Source: Belliella kenyensis
GTDB taxonomy: Bacteria > Bacteroidota > Bacteroidia > Cytophagales > Cyclobacteriaceae
Direction of reading: 5' to 3'
Assembly: GCF_022549675.1 (NCBI RefSeq)
Contig: NZ_JAKZGR010000004.1
Location: 1-64,000, forward strand
Length of the DNA: 64,000 nucleotides
Shown: positions 56,140 to 64,000 of the stretch, piece by piece
How positions within the stretch are numbered: position 1 is the stretch's first letter
Layout of the letters: each line of letters opens with the position of its first letter
Notes under the pieces: model-generated
What the model was told of the DNA's origin: nothing
The model's database searches: none
What the model saw: the letters and a program-made list of their open reading frames with translations, nothing else
Translations under genes and position numbers: made by a program

Positions 56140-56337
56140 TTAACCTTCTACAGTTTCTTCAACTTCAACTTCAACTTCTTCAGCAGCCTCTTCAACTGAC
56201 TCAACTGCTTCTTCAGTAGTTTCTTCAGTATCTTCGATGATCACTTCGATCTCAGACTCTTCAGAAACTTCTTTGTTACCGCAAGATGCAGTGAATAGCA
56301 TACCAGCTACGGCGAATAATGCAAATACCTTTTTCAT
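56140..56337 (-). CDS. small acidic lipoprotein
   Basis: A 65-residue protein: signal peptide MKKVFALFAVAGMLFTASC with lipobox cysteine 19, then 46 residues that are nearly half Glu (EESEIEVIIEDTEETTEEAV and on), plus Val, Thr and Ser. No fold can be predicted; it is probably a disordered acidic tether on the membrane surface. It has its own strong promoter and terminator, so it is a real, independently expressed gene. Function is unknown. Confidence 0.85.
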   Translation of the reverse strand: MKKVFALFAVAGMLFTASCGNKEVSEESEIEVIIEDTEETTEEAVESVEEAAEEVEVEVEETVEG

Positions 56338-56370
56338 TGTGTTTTTGTTTGTTTCTTAATTTTAAGCACA

Positions 56371-56402
56371 CAAATGTACAACCGATTATGTAATTGTCAA
56401 GC
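56371..56402 (-). promoter_or_regulatory. promoter of the small lipoprotein gene
   Basis: On the minus strand CTTG (-33) is followed 19 bases later by TACATTTG (perfect -7 box at 56371-56378). Predicted start near 56363 gives a leader of about 26 bases. This is one of the best housekeeping promoters in the window. Confidence 0.65.
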
Positions 56403-56420
56403 ACTTTGCATAAAATATTT

Positions 56421-57734
56421 TTATTTCTTTTTATAAACTACCTTAATCGGAACACCCTCAAAATCAAAGTTTTCACGAAGTCTATTTTCCAAATACCTCG
56501 TGTATGGACTCTTGATGTATTGGGGTAGATTACAGAAGAATGCAAAGACAGGATTCTTGGTAGGAAGCTGTGTGACATACTTGATTTTAATGTATTTTCC
56601 TTTCCATGCTGGTGGTGGGTACTTTTCAATTTCAGCCAGCATCACATCATTTATTTTGGAAGTAGTAACTTTCCTGTTCTTATTTTCATAGACTTTCACA
56701 GCAAGCTCTATAGCTTGGAAGATTCTCTGCTTGTTCATGACCGAAGTGAATATCATAGGTATCCATCGGTTTTCCCCAAGCTTTTCTATGATATCTTTTT
56801 TGAATTTGTCCATGGTCTTGTGATCTTTTTCGATGAGATCCCATTTGTTGACCATGATCATGATGCCTTTGTTGTTTTTGATACCTAAGCTGATCAGATT
56901 CATATCTTGAGCTTCAAATCCCCTAGAAGCATCGACCATGACGATAATCACATCTGACTCCTCAAGAGTTCTCAGAGACCTCATGACAGAGTAGAACTCA
57001 ATATCTTCTTTTACTTTGGCTTTTTTTCTTATTCCAGCTGTATCGGTAATGATGAAATCTTGTCCGTAGAGCTTGTATCTTGTATGGATTGCATCACGAG
57101 TAGTGCCAGCTTCATCTGTTACAATAGATCTTTCCTTTCCTAATAGCGCATTGAGGAAAGATGATTTACCTACATTAGGTCGACCCAAAATTGAAATTTT
57201 AGGAATTCCTGCATCTGGATCTTCTACTCCTTCGTCAGGAAAATTTGAAATGATTGCATCTAAAAGTTCCCCTGTGCCACTACCAGAAACTGCTGCTATT
57301 GGAAAGACATCATTGTCTCCCAGTCCCAATGCATAAAACTCTGATGCCATATGGACTTGGTGTGTATTATCAGCCTTGTTGGCTACAATGTAAATTGGCT
57401 TGTTGGTAGATCGAAGTACATTAGCAAACTCCTTATCTAGATCCGTCAATCCGTCATGACAGTCTACTACAAAAAGAATAACATTTGCTTCTTCTACCGC
57501 AAGGGTAACTTGTTTTCTTATTTCAGCCTCAAACACATCCTCTGAACCTGTCACATATCCACCTGTATCGATCACAGAAAAATATTTCCCCCCCCATTGT
57601 GCATGTCCATAATGTCTATCTCTAGTGACTCCAGACATGTTATCTTCTATGGCTTTTCTTTCTTCTACCAGTCGGTTGAAGAAGGTCGATTTACCTACAT
57701 TAGGTCGCCCTACAATTGCTACTATATTTGCCAT
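56421..57734 (-). CDS. der: ribosome-assembly GTPase Der
   Basis: A 437-residue double GTPase needed for 50S subunit maturation. The first G domain has GRPNVGKST, DTGGY and NKAD; the second has GRPNVGKSS, DTAGI and NKWD. The C-terminal KH-like domain (YIKIKYVTQLPTKNPVFAFF) binds rRNA. Length and motifs are standard and the gene is intact. It lies 12 bases downstream of era, so the two ribosome-assembly GTPases form an operon. Confidence 0.98.
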   Translation of the reverse strand: MANIVAIVGRPNVGKSTFFNRLVEERKAIEDNMSGVTRDRHYGHAQWGGKYFSVIDTGGYVTGSEDVFEAEIRKQVTLAVEEANVILFVVDCHDGLTDLDKEFANVLRSTNKPIYIVANKADNTHQVHMASEFYALGLGDNDVFPIAAVSGSGTGELLDAIISNFPDEGVEDPDAGIPKISILGRPNVGKSSFLNALLGKERSIVTDEAGTTRDAIHTRYKLYGQDFIITDTAGIRKKAKVKEDIEFYSVMRSLRTLEESDVIIVMVDASRGFEAQDMNLISLGIKNNKGIMIMVNKWDLIEKDHKTMDKFKKDIIEKLGENRWIPMIFTSVMNKQRIFQAIELAVKVYENKNRKVTTSKINDVMLAEIEKYPPPAWKGKYIKIKYVTQLPTKNPVFAFFCNLPQYIKSPYTRYLENRLRENFDFEGVPIKVVYKKK

Positions 57735-57746
57735 TTTTTTTATTAC

Positions 57747-58637
57747 TTATTGGTCGTAACCAAATTTCTTCAACTTATTTTTATTCTTTCTCCAATCCTC
57801 TTCTACCTTCACGTAGGTTTCTAGGAAGATTTTTTTACCAAAGAATTTTTCCATTTCTTCTCTGGCTTGTATTCCGATTCTTTTGAGTGCTTTGCCGCCT
57901 TCACCTATGATAATTCCCTTCTGACTGGATCGCTCTACATAGATTATAGCCCTGATGCGAATGATTTTATCTTCTTCATAAAAATCCTCAATCGCTACTT
58001 CGGTGCTATAAGGAATTTCTTTTTTGTAATTGAGGAAGATTTTTTCTCTGATGATTTCAGAAGCAAAGAAACGCTCCGGCTTATCTGTGAGTTCCTCCTT
58101 GTCGTAGAAAGGTGGATGATAAGGCAGTCTATCTAGAATTTCTTGAAGAATACGCTCGGTGTTGAAGCTTTCGGTCGCAGAGATCGGTATGATCGTTTCT
58201 GCCTTGATGCGTTGAGTCCAATAAGCTGTCACTTCATTCAATTGATCTTCTTTGCTAAGATCGATTTTGTTGATGACAAGTAGCACGGGTACACCCGATT
58301 GGTTGATCTTTTCTATTACGTCTTCTATTTCTTCTTCTGTTTCGAATAGATCGGTTACGAAAAGGATCACATCTGCATCCTCCAGAGACATATGCACAAA
58401 ACTCATCATGTTTTTGTGAAGCTCATACTTTGGCTTCAGCATACCTGGTGTATCTGAGAAGACAATCTGATAGCTGTCGTCATTGATGATACCCATGATG
58501 CGGTGACGCGTGGTCTGTGCTTTGGAGGAGATGATCGAAAGTCTTTCACCGATAAGCACATTCATCAAGGTAGACTTGCCAACGTTTGGTTTTCCAATGA
58601 TATTGACAAAGCCTGCTTTGTGTGTTTGTTCGGTCAT
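57747..58637 (-). CDS. era: 16S rRNA-processing GTPase Era
   Basis: A 296-residue GTPase: G1 GKPNVGKST, G3 DTPGM, G4 NKID, then the C-terminal KH domain with the signature IIGEGGKALKRIGIQAREEM. It binds the 3' end of 16S rRNA and checks 30S assembly. It is encoded directly upstream of der (12-base gap). The start at 58637 (MTEQTHKAGFVNIIGKPN) leaves a normal short leader before G1. Confidence 0.98.
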   Translation of the reverse strand: MTEQTHKAGFVNIIGKPNVGKSTLMNVLIGERLSIISSKAQTTRHRIMGIINDDSYQIVFSDTPGMLKPKYELHKNMMSFVHMSLEDADVILFVTDLFETEEEIEDVIEKINQSGVPVLLVINKIDLSKEDQLNEVTAYWTQRIKAETIIPISATESFNTERILQEILDRLPYHPPFYDKEELTDKPERFFASEIIREKIFLNYKKEIPYSTEVAIEDFYEEDKIIRIRAIIYVERSSQKGIIIGEGGKALKRIGIQAREEMEKFFGKKIFLETYVKVEEDWRKNKNKLKKFGYDQ

Positions 58638-58794
58638 GACAATAATTTTTTGACAAAGTTAGCTGAAATTTTTCATTGAAGCTGTATCTCTTTGTGAATT
58701 AACAAGTACAATAGATGTAATGCCTATTGACTAGAAGGCATAGGCAAACAGAATTATATACTGATTTTAACTTAAAGATCTTACCAAAATCAAT

Positions 58795-59622
58795 TTAGAT
58801 CCAATTATTTTGTTGCAAAATTTCTTCAATCAATATAGCCACACCATCTTCTTTGTGGTCTAATGTAATTCGATCTGCAATCGCTTTGACTTCAGGTCTT
58901 GCATTACCTACAGCTACACCTACACCCACTGCCTTGAGCATATCAATGTCATTATAATTGTCCCCAAATGCCATGACCTCTTCCAACTTTATGTCATGAT
59001 TCTTTTTAAGCAACAATGCTAATGCAGAAGCTTTAGAGATTGCTTTTGGCGCTATCTCAATGTAGGTGTCCTTGGATCTATACAGGTGAAGCATATCACC
59101 CATTGCATCTTGCGCAAGTTGGAAGTACCTATCTATCTCCTCTGCTGGACCCATGCACATAACTTTGTGAGCACCAGAATCAGATGACTTCCATCTATTT
59201 AAGACATCTGAGGGCTTAAGCAAGAGTGGATTCACTTTGGTATTCGTTTGCTCTCTCATGGCCCAATAATCCAATTCTGGTTCAAACCAATCTTCACCCT
59301 GATACAGACTGATGTGAACTTGAGTACCAGAAGCCATTTGTACCAAGGATTCACATTGGGATAGGGCTATCTTCACATCATCCAATACTTCTTGCGTTTG
59401 ATCATGTATGACGTAGCCTCCATTGTAGCATATCAATGGTTCGCCTAAGCGGTTCATATCTTTTTGAAGGTGTCTCATTGCGGCGGGCATGCGTGATGAG
59501 GCTAAGATTACTGGAAAATCTTTCGGTAATTTATTTATTGCGGCTATTAGTCTTGGAGATAGTCCTCTGTTTTTATCTAATAATGTACCGTCAATATCAG
59601 TACAAATGGCTTTGATATTCAT
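58795..59622 (-). CDS. HAD-superfamily (Cof-type, IIB) phosphatase
   Basis: A 275-residue haloacid-dehalogenase hydrolase of the Cof group. Motif I is ICTDIDGTLLDKN (nucleophile Asp), motif II is VILASSRMPAAM, and motif III/IV is EVMAFGDNYNDIDMLKAVGVGVAVGNA. The C2B cap lies in between. Such enzymes act on sugar phosphates or flavin and PLP phosphates; the substrate cannot be told from sequence. It overlaps the end of the upstream membrane-protein gene by one base and may be part of the group starting with the glycogen genes. Confidence 0.95.
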   Translation of the reverse strand: MNIKAICTDIDGTLLDKNRGLSPRLIAAINKLPKDFPVILASSRMPAAMRHLQKDMNRLGEPLICYNGGYVIHDQTQEVLDDVKIALSQCESLVQMASGTQVHISLYQGEDWFEPELDYWAMREQTNTKVNPLLLKPSDVLNRWKSSDSGAHKVMCMGPAEEIDRYFQLAQDAMGDMLHLYRSKDTYIEIAPKAISKASALALLLKKNHDIKLEEVMAFGDNYNDIDMLKAVGVGVAVGNARPEVKAIADRITLDHKEDGVAILIEEILQQNNWI

Positions 59623-59900
59623 TAGGTCATGTCGAATTGATCAAGATCAAAATTATCAAAAAATCCAGAAATCGCTCCAAAACCTATCAAAAAGAACAAT
59701 AACATGAATATTCCTATGGCTATTGCCATCCAGATTAGCTTTGCCTTTGCCCAGTTAGCTTTGCTTGGATTGCCATTTTTGTCTAATGACCAAACAATCA
59801 GCATGATAAAGCCAATTATGGGTATATTTGCAATGAAAACAGTTAAAAACCAATCAGAAGTATTGACTGGTGGGTGTTGAAAGTCTTGATTGTAATTCAT
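59622..59900 (-). CDS. small two-TM membrane protein
   Basis: About 92 residues from the ATG at 59898-59900 (MNYNQDFQHPPVNTSDWFLT). A longer frame starts with TTG at 59927 and is less likely. Two hydrophobic segments stand near residues 20-38 (FIANIPIIGFIMLIVWSLD) and 57-80 (LIWMAIAIGIFMLLFFLIGF), joined by a polar loop with NGNPSKANWAKA. This pattern is common in uncharacterised Bacteroidota membrane proteins. It overlaps the HAD gene by one base. Function is unknown. Confidence 0.75.
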   Translation of the reverse strand: MNYNQDFQHPPVNTSDWFLTVFIANIPIIGFIMLIVWSLDKNGNPSKANWAKAKLIWMAIAIGIFMLLFFLIGFGAISGFFDNFDLDQFDMT

Positions 59901-59979
59901 AGTTGCTAGGATTAGGTGTTTTTTCAATACAATATGTGATAATGTATTGAAAAAAGCAAACTTAGGGATTGAAAATCAA

Positions 59980-60489
59980 TTACTTAAAAGCAACTGCCTC
60001 TATCTCTATGAGCAGATCAGGATTGGCAAGTGCATATACTGCAACTGTACTCCTTGCGACCTTATTGGGGTTGTTTTCGGTTTGAAAATATTCTCCATAA
60101 GCATCAAACCATGCTTGCCAATCAATATTCCCATCTCTGTCTGGTGCGAGATATACCCTGAGAAAAACTACATCTTGCATTTCGAAATGAGCTTCTGAAA
60201 GTATTTTTTCAATCTTGCTTAGTATGCTAATACTTTGCTGATAAGTATTGCCATATCTGAGATTATCACCTACGCTTGCTTTTTGGTCGATCAGATCAGC
60301 AACTATCCCAGAAGTAAAAAAGGAGTCTTTGCCCTTAGGGACAAAAACTCCTTTTAAAATACTTGCATCCGATCTATCAATTCTTTCAATTTCGTTACTT
60401 ATCACTTCAGAACTAGACTGTCCTACCTTGACATGACAAGAAGAAATGATCAATCCAAGGCAGATGATTATAACGTACTTTGTATTCAT
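59980..60489 (-). CDS. RidA/YjgF-family protein with lipoprotein signal
   Basis: A 169-residue protein. The first 18 residues are a lipoprotein signal (MNTKYVIIICLGLIISSC, Cys 18). The rest is a RidA fold: FFTSGIVADLIDQKASVGDN, TYQQSISILSKIEKILSEAH, VVFLRVYLA, and ARSTVAVYALANPDLLIEIE, including the arginine and the terminal Glu that form the enamine/imine site in RidA. RidA proteins are normally cytoplasmic and deaminate reactive enamines, so a lipid-anchored member must act elsewhere. It is six bases downstream of the GH57 gene. Confidence 0.9.
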   Translation of the reverse strand: MNTKYVIIICLGLIISSCHVKVGQSSSEVISNEIERIDRSDASILKGVFVPKGKDSFFTSGIVADLIDQKASVGDNLRYGNTYQQSISILSKIEKILSEAHFEMQDVVFLRVYLAPDRDGNIDWQAWFDAYGEYFQTENNPNKVARSTVAVYALANPDLLIEIEAVAFK

Positions 60490-60495
60490 AAAACG

Positions 60496-61707
60496 CTATG
60501 AAGATTTGAGTTGCTCTTTATGCTTTTTTTCTAATCTCAAAATAAAGTCACTTAGAACATTCATATAGTTAATGAAAGCATCATAAGGCGAATCATAGGG
60601 ACTAAAATAGGCATGTATATCTCCATCGGAGAAGAACTTGGTGCACATGTAATAGAAGTGATCAGAGGTCTGAAGATATGCCCAATCTCTTTTGATTTCT
60701 TCATCTTCCACCTGGTTTACAAGGCTTTCCATTTGATAAAGTTTTTCAAATGCTTCATCCTGCAGGTCGTTACCAAGCCAAGCAGTAAGATCTCTCTCCT
60801 CGTCAGCCCATGAGATTGGCGTAGGTACATGTATGGGTGCAATTACTTTGGCGCTGTCCAGTACCTCACTCGGTGTAGAAAAACCAAAATCACTACCTTC
60901 GAATACTGCTCCAGGTAATGCTTTCATGAATTCAAAAATTCCAGATTCTGCCCATTGGTGCTCCCCAAATGTTTCATAGTCCATGAATAAGTTGAGTGTT
61001 TCCTCTGTTTTTGGGATGGCATTGATCCAATTCACAAATTTAGGCGTAGTCAATGGATAGTCAGCCCATGTTTTATTACTAAACCTGAAAGCAATGTCAT
61101 CGCTCAACTGAAAATTCTTGAGCAACACCTTAAGATCAGGTTTGATTGCATTGTGATATACATAATTGGGGCTTTTCCATCCTAATATGTGCTTGGCTCC
61201 CTCAGTAAGAATACCTTTGAAGCCCAAGTCAGCCACCATGGCTCCTATCTGATCAGAGTAGATTAACTCTGTATTTCTGAATACTTTTGGTTCGTATCCA
61301 TTGAAATGCTTCTTGATCTTCTCACGGTGAACATTGATCATTTTGGTGAATTCAGCTTTGCTTTTCAAAGAGCAAAGTGCATGAGCATCAGTCTCGCTCA
61401 ATAGTTCCACATATCCAGTATCTACAAGCTTCCTGAAGCTGTCCAAAACATCAGGGGCATAGAGTTCAAACTGGTCTAAACACACCCCAGAAATTGAAAA
61501 ACTCACTTTGAAAGCTCCTTTATATTGATGTATGAGATCAAGGAGTAATGCGTTCATTGGAAGGTAACACTTTTGTGCTACTTTTCGCATGATAGTTTTA
61601 TTGCTATAATCATCCCAGTAGTAATGGTCATCTCCTATATCAAAAAACCTATATGGCTTAATCCTCAATGGTTGATGGACTTGAAAGTAAAAACAAATGG
61701 TTCTCAT
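60496..61707 (-). CDS. GH57-family alpha-glucan hydrolase
   Basis: A 403-residue intracellular glycoside hydrolase of family 57. Conserved region 1 is YFQVHQPLRIKPYRFFDIG, the catalytic Glu is in VFRNTELIYSDQIG, and the catalytic Asp is in LFMDYETFGEHQWA. Family members are alpha-amylases, 4-alpha-glucanotransferases or branching enzymes; the short length and neighbours fit an alpha-amylase-type enzyme of glycogen turnover. It is coupled to the GT4 gene (two-base gap). There is no signal peptide. Confidence 0.94.
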   Translation of the reverse strand: MRTICFYFQVHQPLRIKPYRFFDIGDDHYYWDDYSNKTIMRKVAQKCYLPMNALLLDLIHQYKGAFKVSFSISGVCLDQFELYAPDVLDSFRKLVDTGYVELLSETDAHALCSLKSKAEFTKMINVHREKIKKHFNGYEPKVFRNTELIYSDQIGAMVADLGFKGILTEGAKHILGWKSPNYVYHNAIKPDLKVLLKNFQLSDDIAFRFSNKTWADYPLTTPKFVNWINAIPKTEETLNLFMDYETFGEHQWAESGIFEFMKALPGAVFEGSDFGFSTPSEVLDSAKVIAPIHVPTPISWADEERDLTAWLGNDLQDEAFEKLYQMESLVNQVEDEEIKRDWAYLQTSDHFYYMCTKFFSDGDIHAYFSPYDSPYDAFINYMNVLSDFILRLEKKHKEQLKSS

Positions 61708-61709
61708 GA

Positions 61710-62990
61710 TTATTCTTTAGTTATTTTATCATAAACAGTTACAAGCTTGGCAGCAACATGCTCCCATTTGAGGTTCTTCAGTTCCTCACTCCCCAGTTCT
61801 TTGAACATCTTGGAGATACTCTGATAATGTAATAAGGCGAATATGGCATCAGCCATGGCATCTACATCCCAAAAATCAATCTTAATGGCATTTTGTAAAA
61901 CCTCAGCTACTCCCGATTGCTTGGAGATAATCACAGGTGTATTGTGTCTGACAGCTTCTAGTGGGGCAATCCCAAATGGCTCAGATACAGAAGGCATTAC
62001 GTACACATCTGACATAGCATACATATCGTCTACATCTTGACCTTTGAGAAATCCAGTAAAGTGGAATTTGGTACCCATTTTCAACTCTGCGACTCGCTGG
62101 ATCATTTTATTGAGCAGATCACCACTTCCTGCCATGACAAATCTTACATTTGGATCCCTTTCGAGAACCTTTTTTGCTGCCTCTACAAAGTATTCAGGGC
62201 CTTTTTGAAAGGTAATTCTACCCAAGAATGTGACAATTTTTTCTGGTACTTTTTTCTTCACCTTACTTTCTATGATACTTGCATCCAAGACAGCATTGTG
62301 AAGTACGCTAACCTTATCTGGATGTACACCATATTTATTGATGACTATATTTCTGGTAAGGTGACTTACAGCTACCACATGATCAGCTGCATGTAGACCT
62401 GCATATTCTATCTCATATACTGGACCACCAGCTGATTCTCCAGACCTGTCAAATTCAGTGGCATGAATATGAGCTACGAGGGGCTTACCACTGATTTGTT
62501 TTGCAGCAATACCAGCAGGATAAGCCAACCAATCATGAGCATGTATGACATCATGTTCTTTTGATTTGGCTATCTGTGCCGCAACTAAAGCATAACGGGA
62601 CACTTCTTGTAGCAAGTCTTTCCCATATTTGCCGCTAAATTCAAATTTGTTGCTGAAAATACTTTCATCTACATCAACTCTATCGTGAATTGCGTAGTCA
62701 GTGTATTTCTTAAACTCTTCTGGGCTGAGGTACGGCACCAAAAAACTACTTACCTCTAAGTAGGTCAGGCTTTTCCATATTTGCTTAAATTTCCGCTCTC
62801 TGTAGTCGACAGTTACATCACTGGCATTGACAAAGTCTGCAAGAGGTTCTTCATCTCCCCACAATTTTGGGACGACAAAAATGATATCCTGCTTGTGGTG
62901 TACCAGGCCTTTTACCAAGCCATAGCAAGCTGTGCCTAATCCTCCGGAAATATGAGGTGGAAACTCCCACCCAAACATTAAAACTTTCAT
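61710..62990 (-). CDS. glycogen-synthase-like glycosyltransferase (GT4)
   Basis: A 426-residue GT-B glycosyltransferase. The start MKVLMFGWEFPPHISGGLGT carries the GGLG sugar-nucleotide loop of glycogen synthases, and the C-terminal half has LGRITFQKGPEYFVEAAKKV and SVSEPFGIAPLEAVRHN with the EPFGxxPLE catalytic motif. DVIHAHDWLAYPAG links the two domains. It probably elongates an alpha-1,4-glucan with an NDP-glucose donor; the GT4/GT5 split cannot be settled by eye. It lies between the debranching-enzyme and GH57 genes with gaps of 10 and 2 bases, as in the well-known Bacteroidota glycogen cluster. Confidence 0.93.
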   Translation of the reverse strand: MKVLMFGWEFPPHISGGLGTACYGLVKGLVHHKQDIIFVVPKLWGDEEPLADFVNASDVTVDYRERKFKQIWKSLTYLEVSSFLVPYLSPEEFKKYTDYAIHDRVDVDESIFSNKFEFSGKYGKDLLQEVSRYALVAAQIAKSKEHDVIHAHDWLAYPAGIAAKQISGKPLVAHIHATEFDRSGESAGGPVYEIEYAGLHAADHVVAVSHLTRNIVINKYGVHPDKVSVLHNAVLDASIIESKVKKKVPEKIVTFLGRITFQKGPEYFVEAAKKVLERDPNVRFVMAGSGDLLNKMIQRVAELKMGTKFHFTGFLKGQDVDDMYAMSDVYVMPSVSEPFGIAPLEAVRHNTPVIISKQSGVAEVLQNAIKIDFWDVDAMADAIFALLHYQSISKMFKELGSEELKNLKWEHVAAKLVTVYDKITKE

Positions 62991-63000
62991 AAAAATTAAT

Positions 63001-64000
63001 TTAAACTTGCTTGACTAAATACATCATCCTTAATAATTCACCCACACTCCATGCTTGAGAGATAGAGCCTTTTGGTCTGTGAGGAGGATCTCCATCATAA
63101 ATTTCGGCCACTGTTCCGACGCCATACTGAGTCATCACTGAATCAAACTCTTTAATGATTTTTTCTATAAAATGCTTCCCTGACTTGCCATGAAGCTTCA
63201 AATAACCTTCTGCAAAGCTACCGAGCAGCCAAGGCCATACGGTACCATTATGATAAGCCCTATCCCTTACATATTGATCCCCAAAATAATATCCTTTGTA
63301 TCCTGGATCTTCAGGAGACAGTGTCCTCAACCCTCTCGGAGTAAGTAGTTTTGATTTTATAATCTCCAAAATACTATCCATTTGACTTTCTTCCAATGGG
63401 GAATAAGGAAGAGAAACTGCAAAAAGCATATTGGGCCTTATTGACCAATCTTTGTAATCTCCTTGTACCACATCTGCTAAATACCCTTTCTTTTTGTCCC
63501 AGAAAGTCTGATTAAATGCATCTTTGACTTTCTCTGCTAAGTGCTTCACCTCCTCATCTCCAGTAAGCTCAAAATAAAAGGAAAGGGCATTATACCAAAG
63601 TGCATTGATTTCTACGGCACAACCAATCCTAGGAGTGACTGGGCCATCGGAGTTTACCGCATCCATCCATGTGAGGGCGACACCTTCTACACCCCCATAG
63701 ATAAGACCATTGTCTTGCATGTGTATGTTGTTATCAGTGCCTTGCTTGAAACCACTGATGATTGCTTCTAACTTTGGAAGGTATTTCTTCTTGACTGTCT
63801 TGATATTTCCTGAGAACTTGATGTACTGCTGTAGCGACCAAAAGAACCAAAGCGGTGCATCTATGGAGTTCATATTTCGCATTACCCCACTTCCAACGTT
63901 TGGAAAAAGCGGCCCATGTAAGTCGGAGGCCATAGTGTCCATAATTTCCAGGAAAGTATCATAATCTCCTTGAGGTAAAGTCAGACCTGGGCTCGCAATG
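63001..64000 (-). CDS. glycogen debranching enzyme (amylo-alpha-1,6-glucosidase), C-terminal part
   Basis: The frame runs to the window edge without a start (it reads IASPGLTLPQGDYDTFLEIM before the internal Met at 63942), so this is the last third, 333 residues, of a protein usually near 650. It is the GDE_C (alpha/alpha-barrel, GH133-type) domain: MDAVNSDGPVTPRIGCAVEI with catalytic Asp, YYFGDQYVRDRAYHNGTVWP WLLG, and the closing KGSISQAWSVGELLRM. It removes alpha-1,6 branches of glycogen. It is followed by the GT4 gene after 10 bases. Confidence 0.95.
   Translation of the reverse strand, partial: IASPGLTLPQGDYDTFLEIMDTMASDLHGPLFPNVGSGVMRNMNSIDAPLWFFWSLQQYIKFSGNIKTVKKKYLPKLEAIISGFKQGTDNNIHMQDNGLIYGGVEGVALTWMDAVNSDGPVTPRIGCAVEINALWYNALSFYFELTGDEEVKHLAEKVKDAFNQTFWDKKKGYLADVVQGDYKDWSIRPNMLFAVSLPYSPLEESQMDSILEIIKSKLLTPRGLRTLSPEDPGYKGYYFGDQYVRDRAYHNGTVWPWLLGSFAEGYLKLHGKSGKHFIEKIIKEFDSVMTQYGVGTVAEIYDGDPPHRPKGSISQAWSVGELLRMMYLVKQV

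Overview
The window looks like a chromosome segment of a Bacteroidota bacterium, most likely Cytophagales and probably close to Cyclobacteriaceae (an inference from gene content; no rRNA is present). Pointers are the AT-rich sequence, Bacteroidota-type TAnnTTTG -7 promoter boxes, an array of roughly 800-residue two-domain FtsX/MacB permeases next to a sigma-54 regulator, an N-acetyl arginine operon ending in argJ, and a debranching enzyme/GT4/GH57 glycogen cluster.

Region 1 (1-13.8 kb, mobile/defence island). An IS66-type element (tnpA, tnpB, start of tnpC) has apparently cut a small lipoprotein gene. Next to it, on the minus strand, is a tight seven-gene type I restriction-modification operon: hsdM, a HEPN/HI0074-type protein, HsdS carrying an N-terminal MNT nucleotidyltransferase domain, a DUF262 protein, a DUF3696-type AAA ATPase, an unrecognised 250-residue protein and hsdR. 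The HEPN protein keeps the RX4HXY motif and the HsdS fusion keeps the GSX10DXD motif of HEPN-MNT toxin-antitoxin pairs. A HEPN-MNT module wired into the DNA-specificity subunit of a restriction system is the most interesting candidate in the window. Upstream of hsdM lie decayed relatives: a frameshifted hsdS fragment and two broken ORF6N genes.

Region 2 (13.8-35.2 kb, export array). Five large paralogous ABC permeases, one ATPase and one HlyD-type adaptor lie on the minus strand. A divergent NtrC-type regulator/histidine kinase pair follows. Strong -24/-12 (sigma-54) promoter matches precede the first permease and the adaptor, which links the regulator to the array. The intergenic spaces are unusual: heptanucleotide TTCTTGN repeats, GAAATA-type repeats shared between two spacers, and a 90-bp direct repeat resembling REP elements. 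A small Crp/YciI/SRPBCC gene group is inserted in the array.

Region 3 (35.2-40.6 kb). hipBA toxin-antitoxin genes with a palindromic operator, a DUF4260 membrane protein, a CAT-fold acetyltransferase overlapping a methyltransferase gene, and a shortened phosphohexomutase-like protein without the catalytic-serine domain.

Region 4 (40.6-64 kb, mostly housekeeping). argB-argD-argC-argJ; two unknown small proteins and a GNAT acetyltransferase; a tandem pair of secreted M14 carboxypeptidase-like proteins, one of which has lost its zinc and catalytic residues; thioredoxin; secreted M28 peptidase; gcvP; a small acidic lipoprotein; the GTPases der and era; a HAD phosphatase; a lipoprotein RidA; and the glycogen/alpha-glucan operon, which runs off the right edge.
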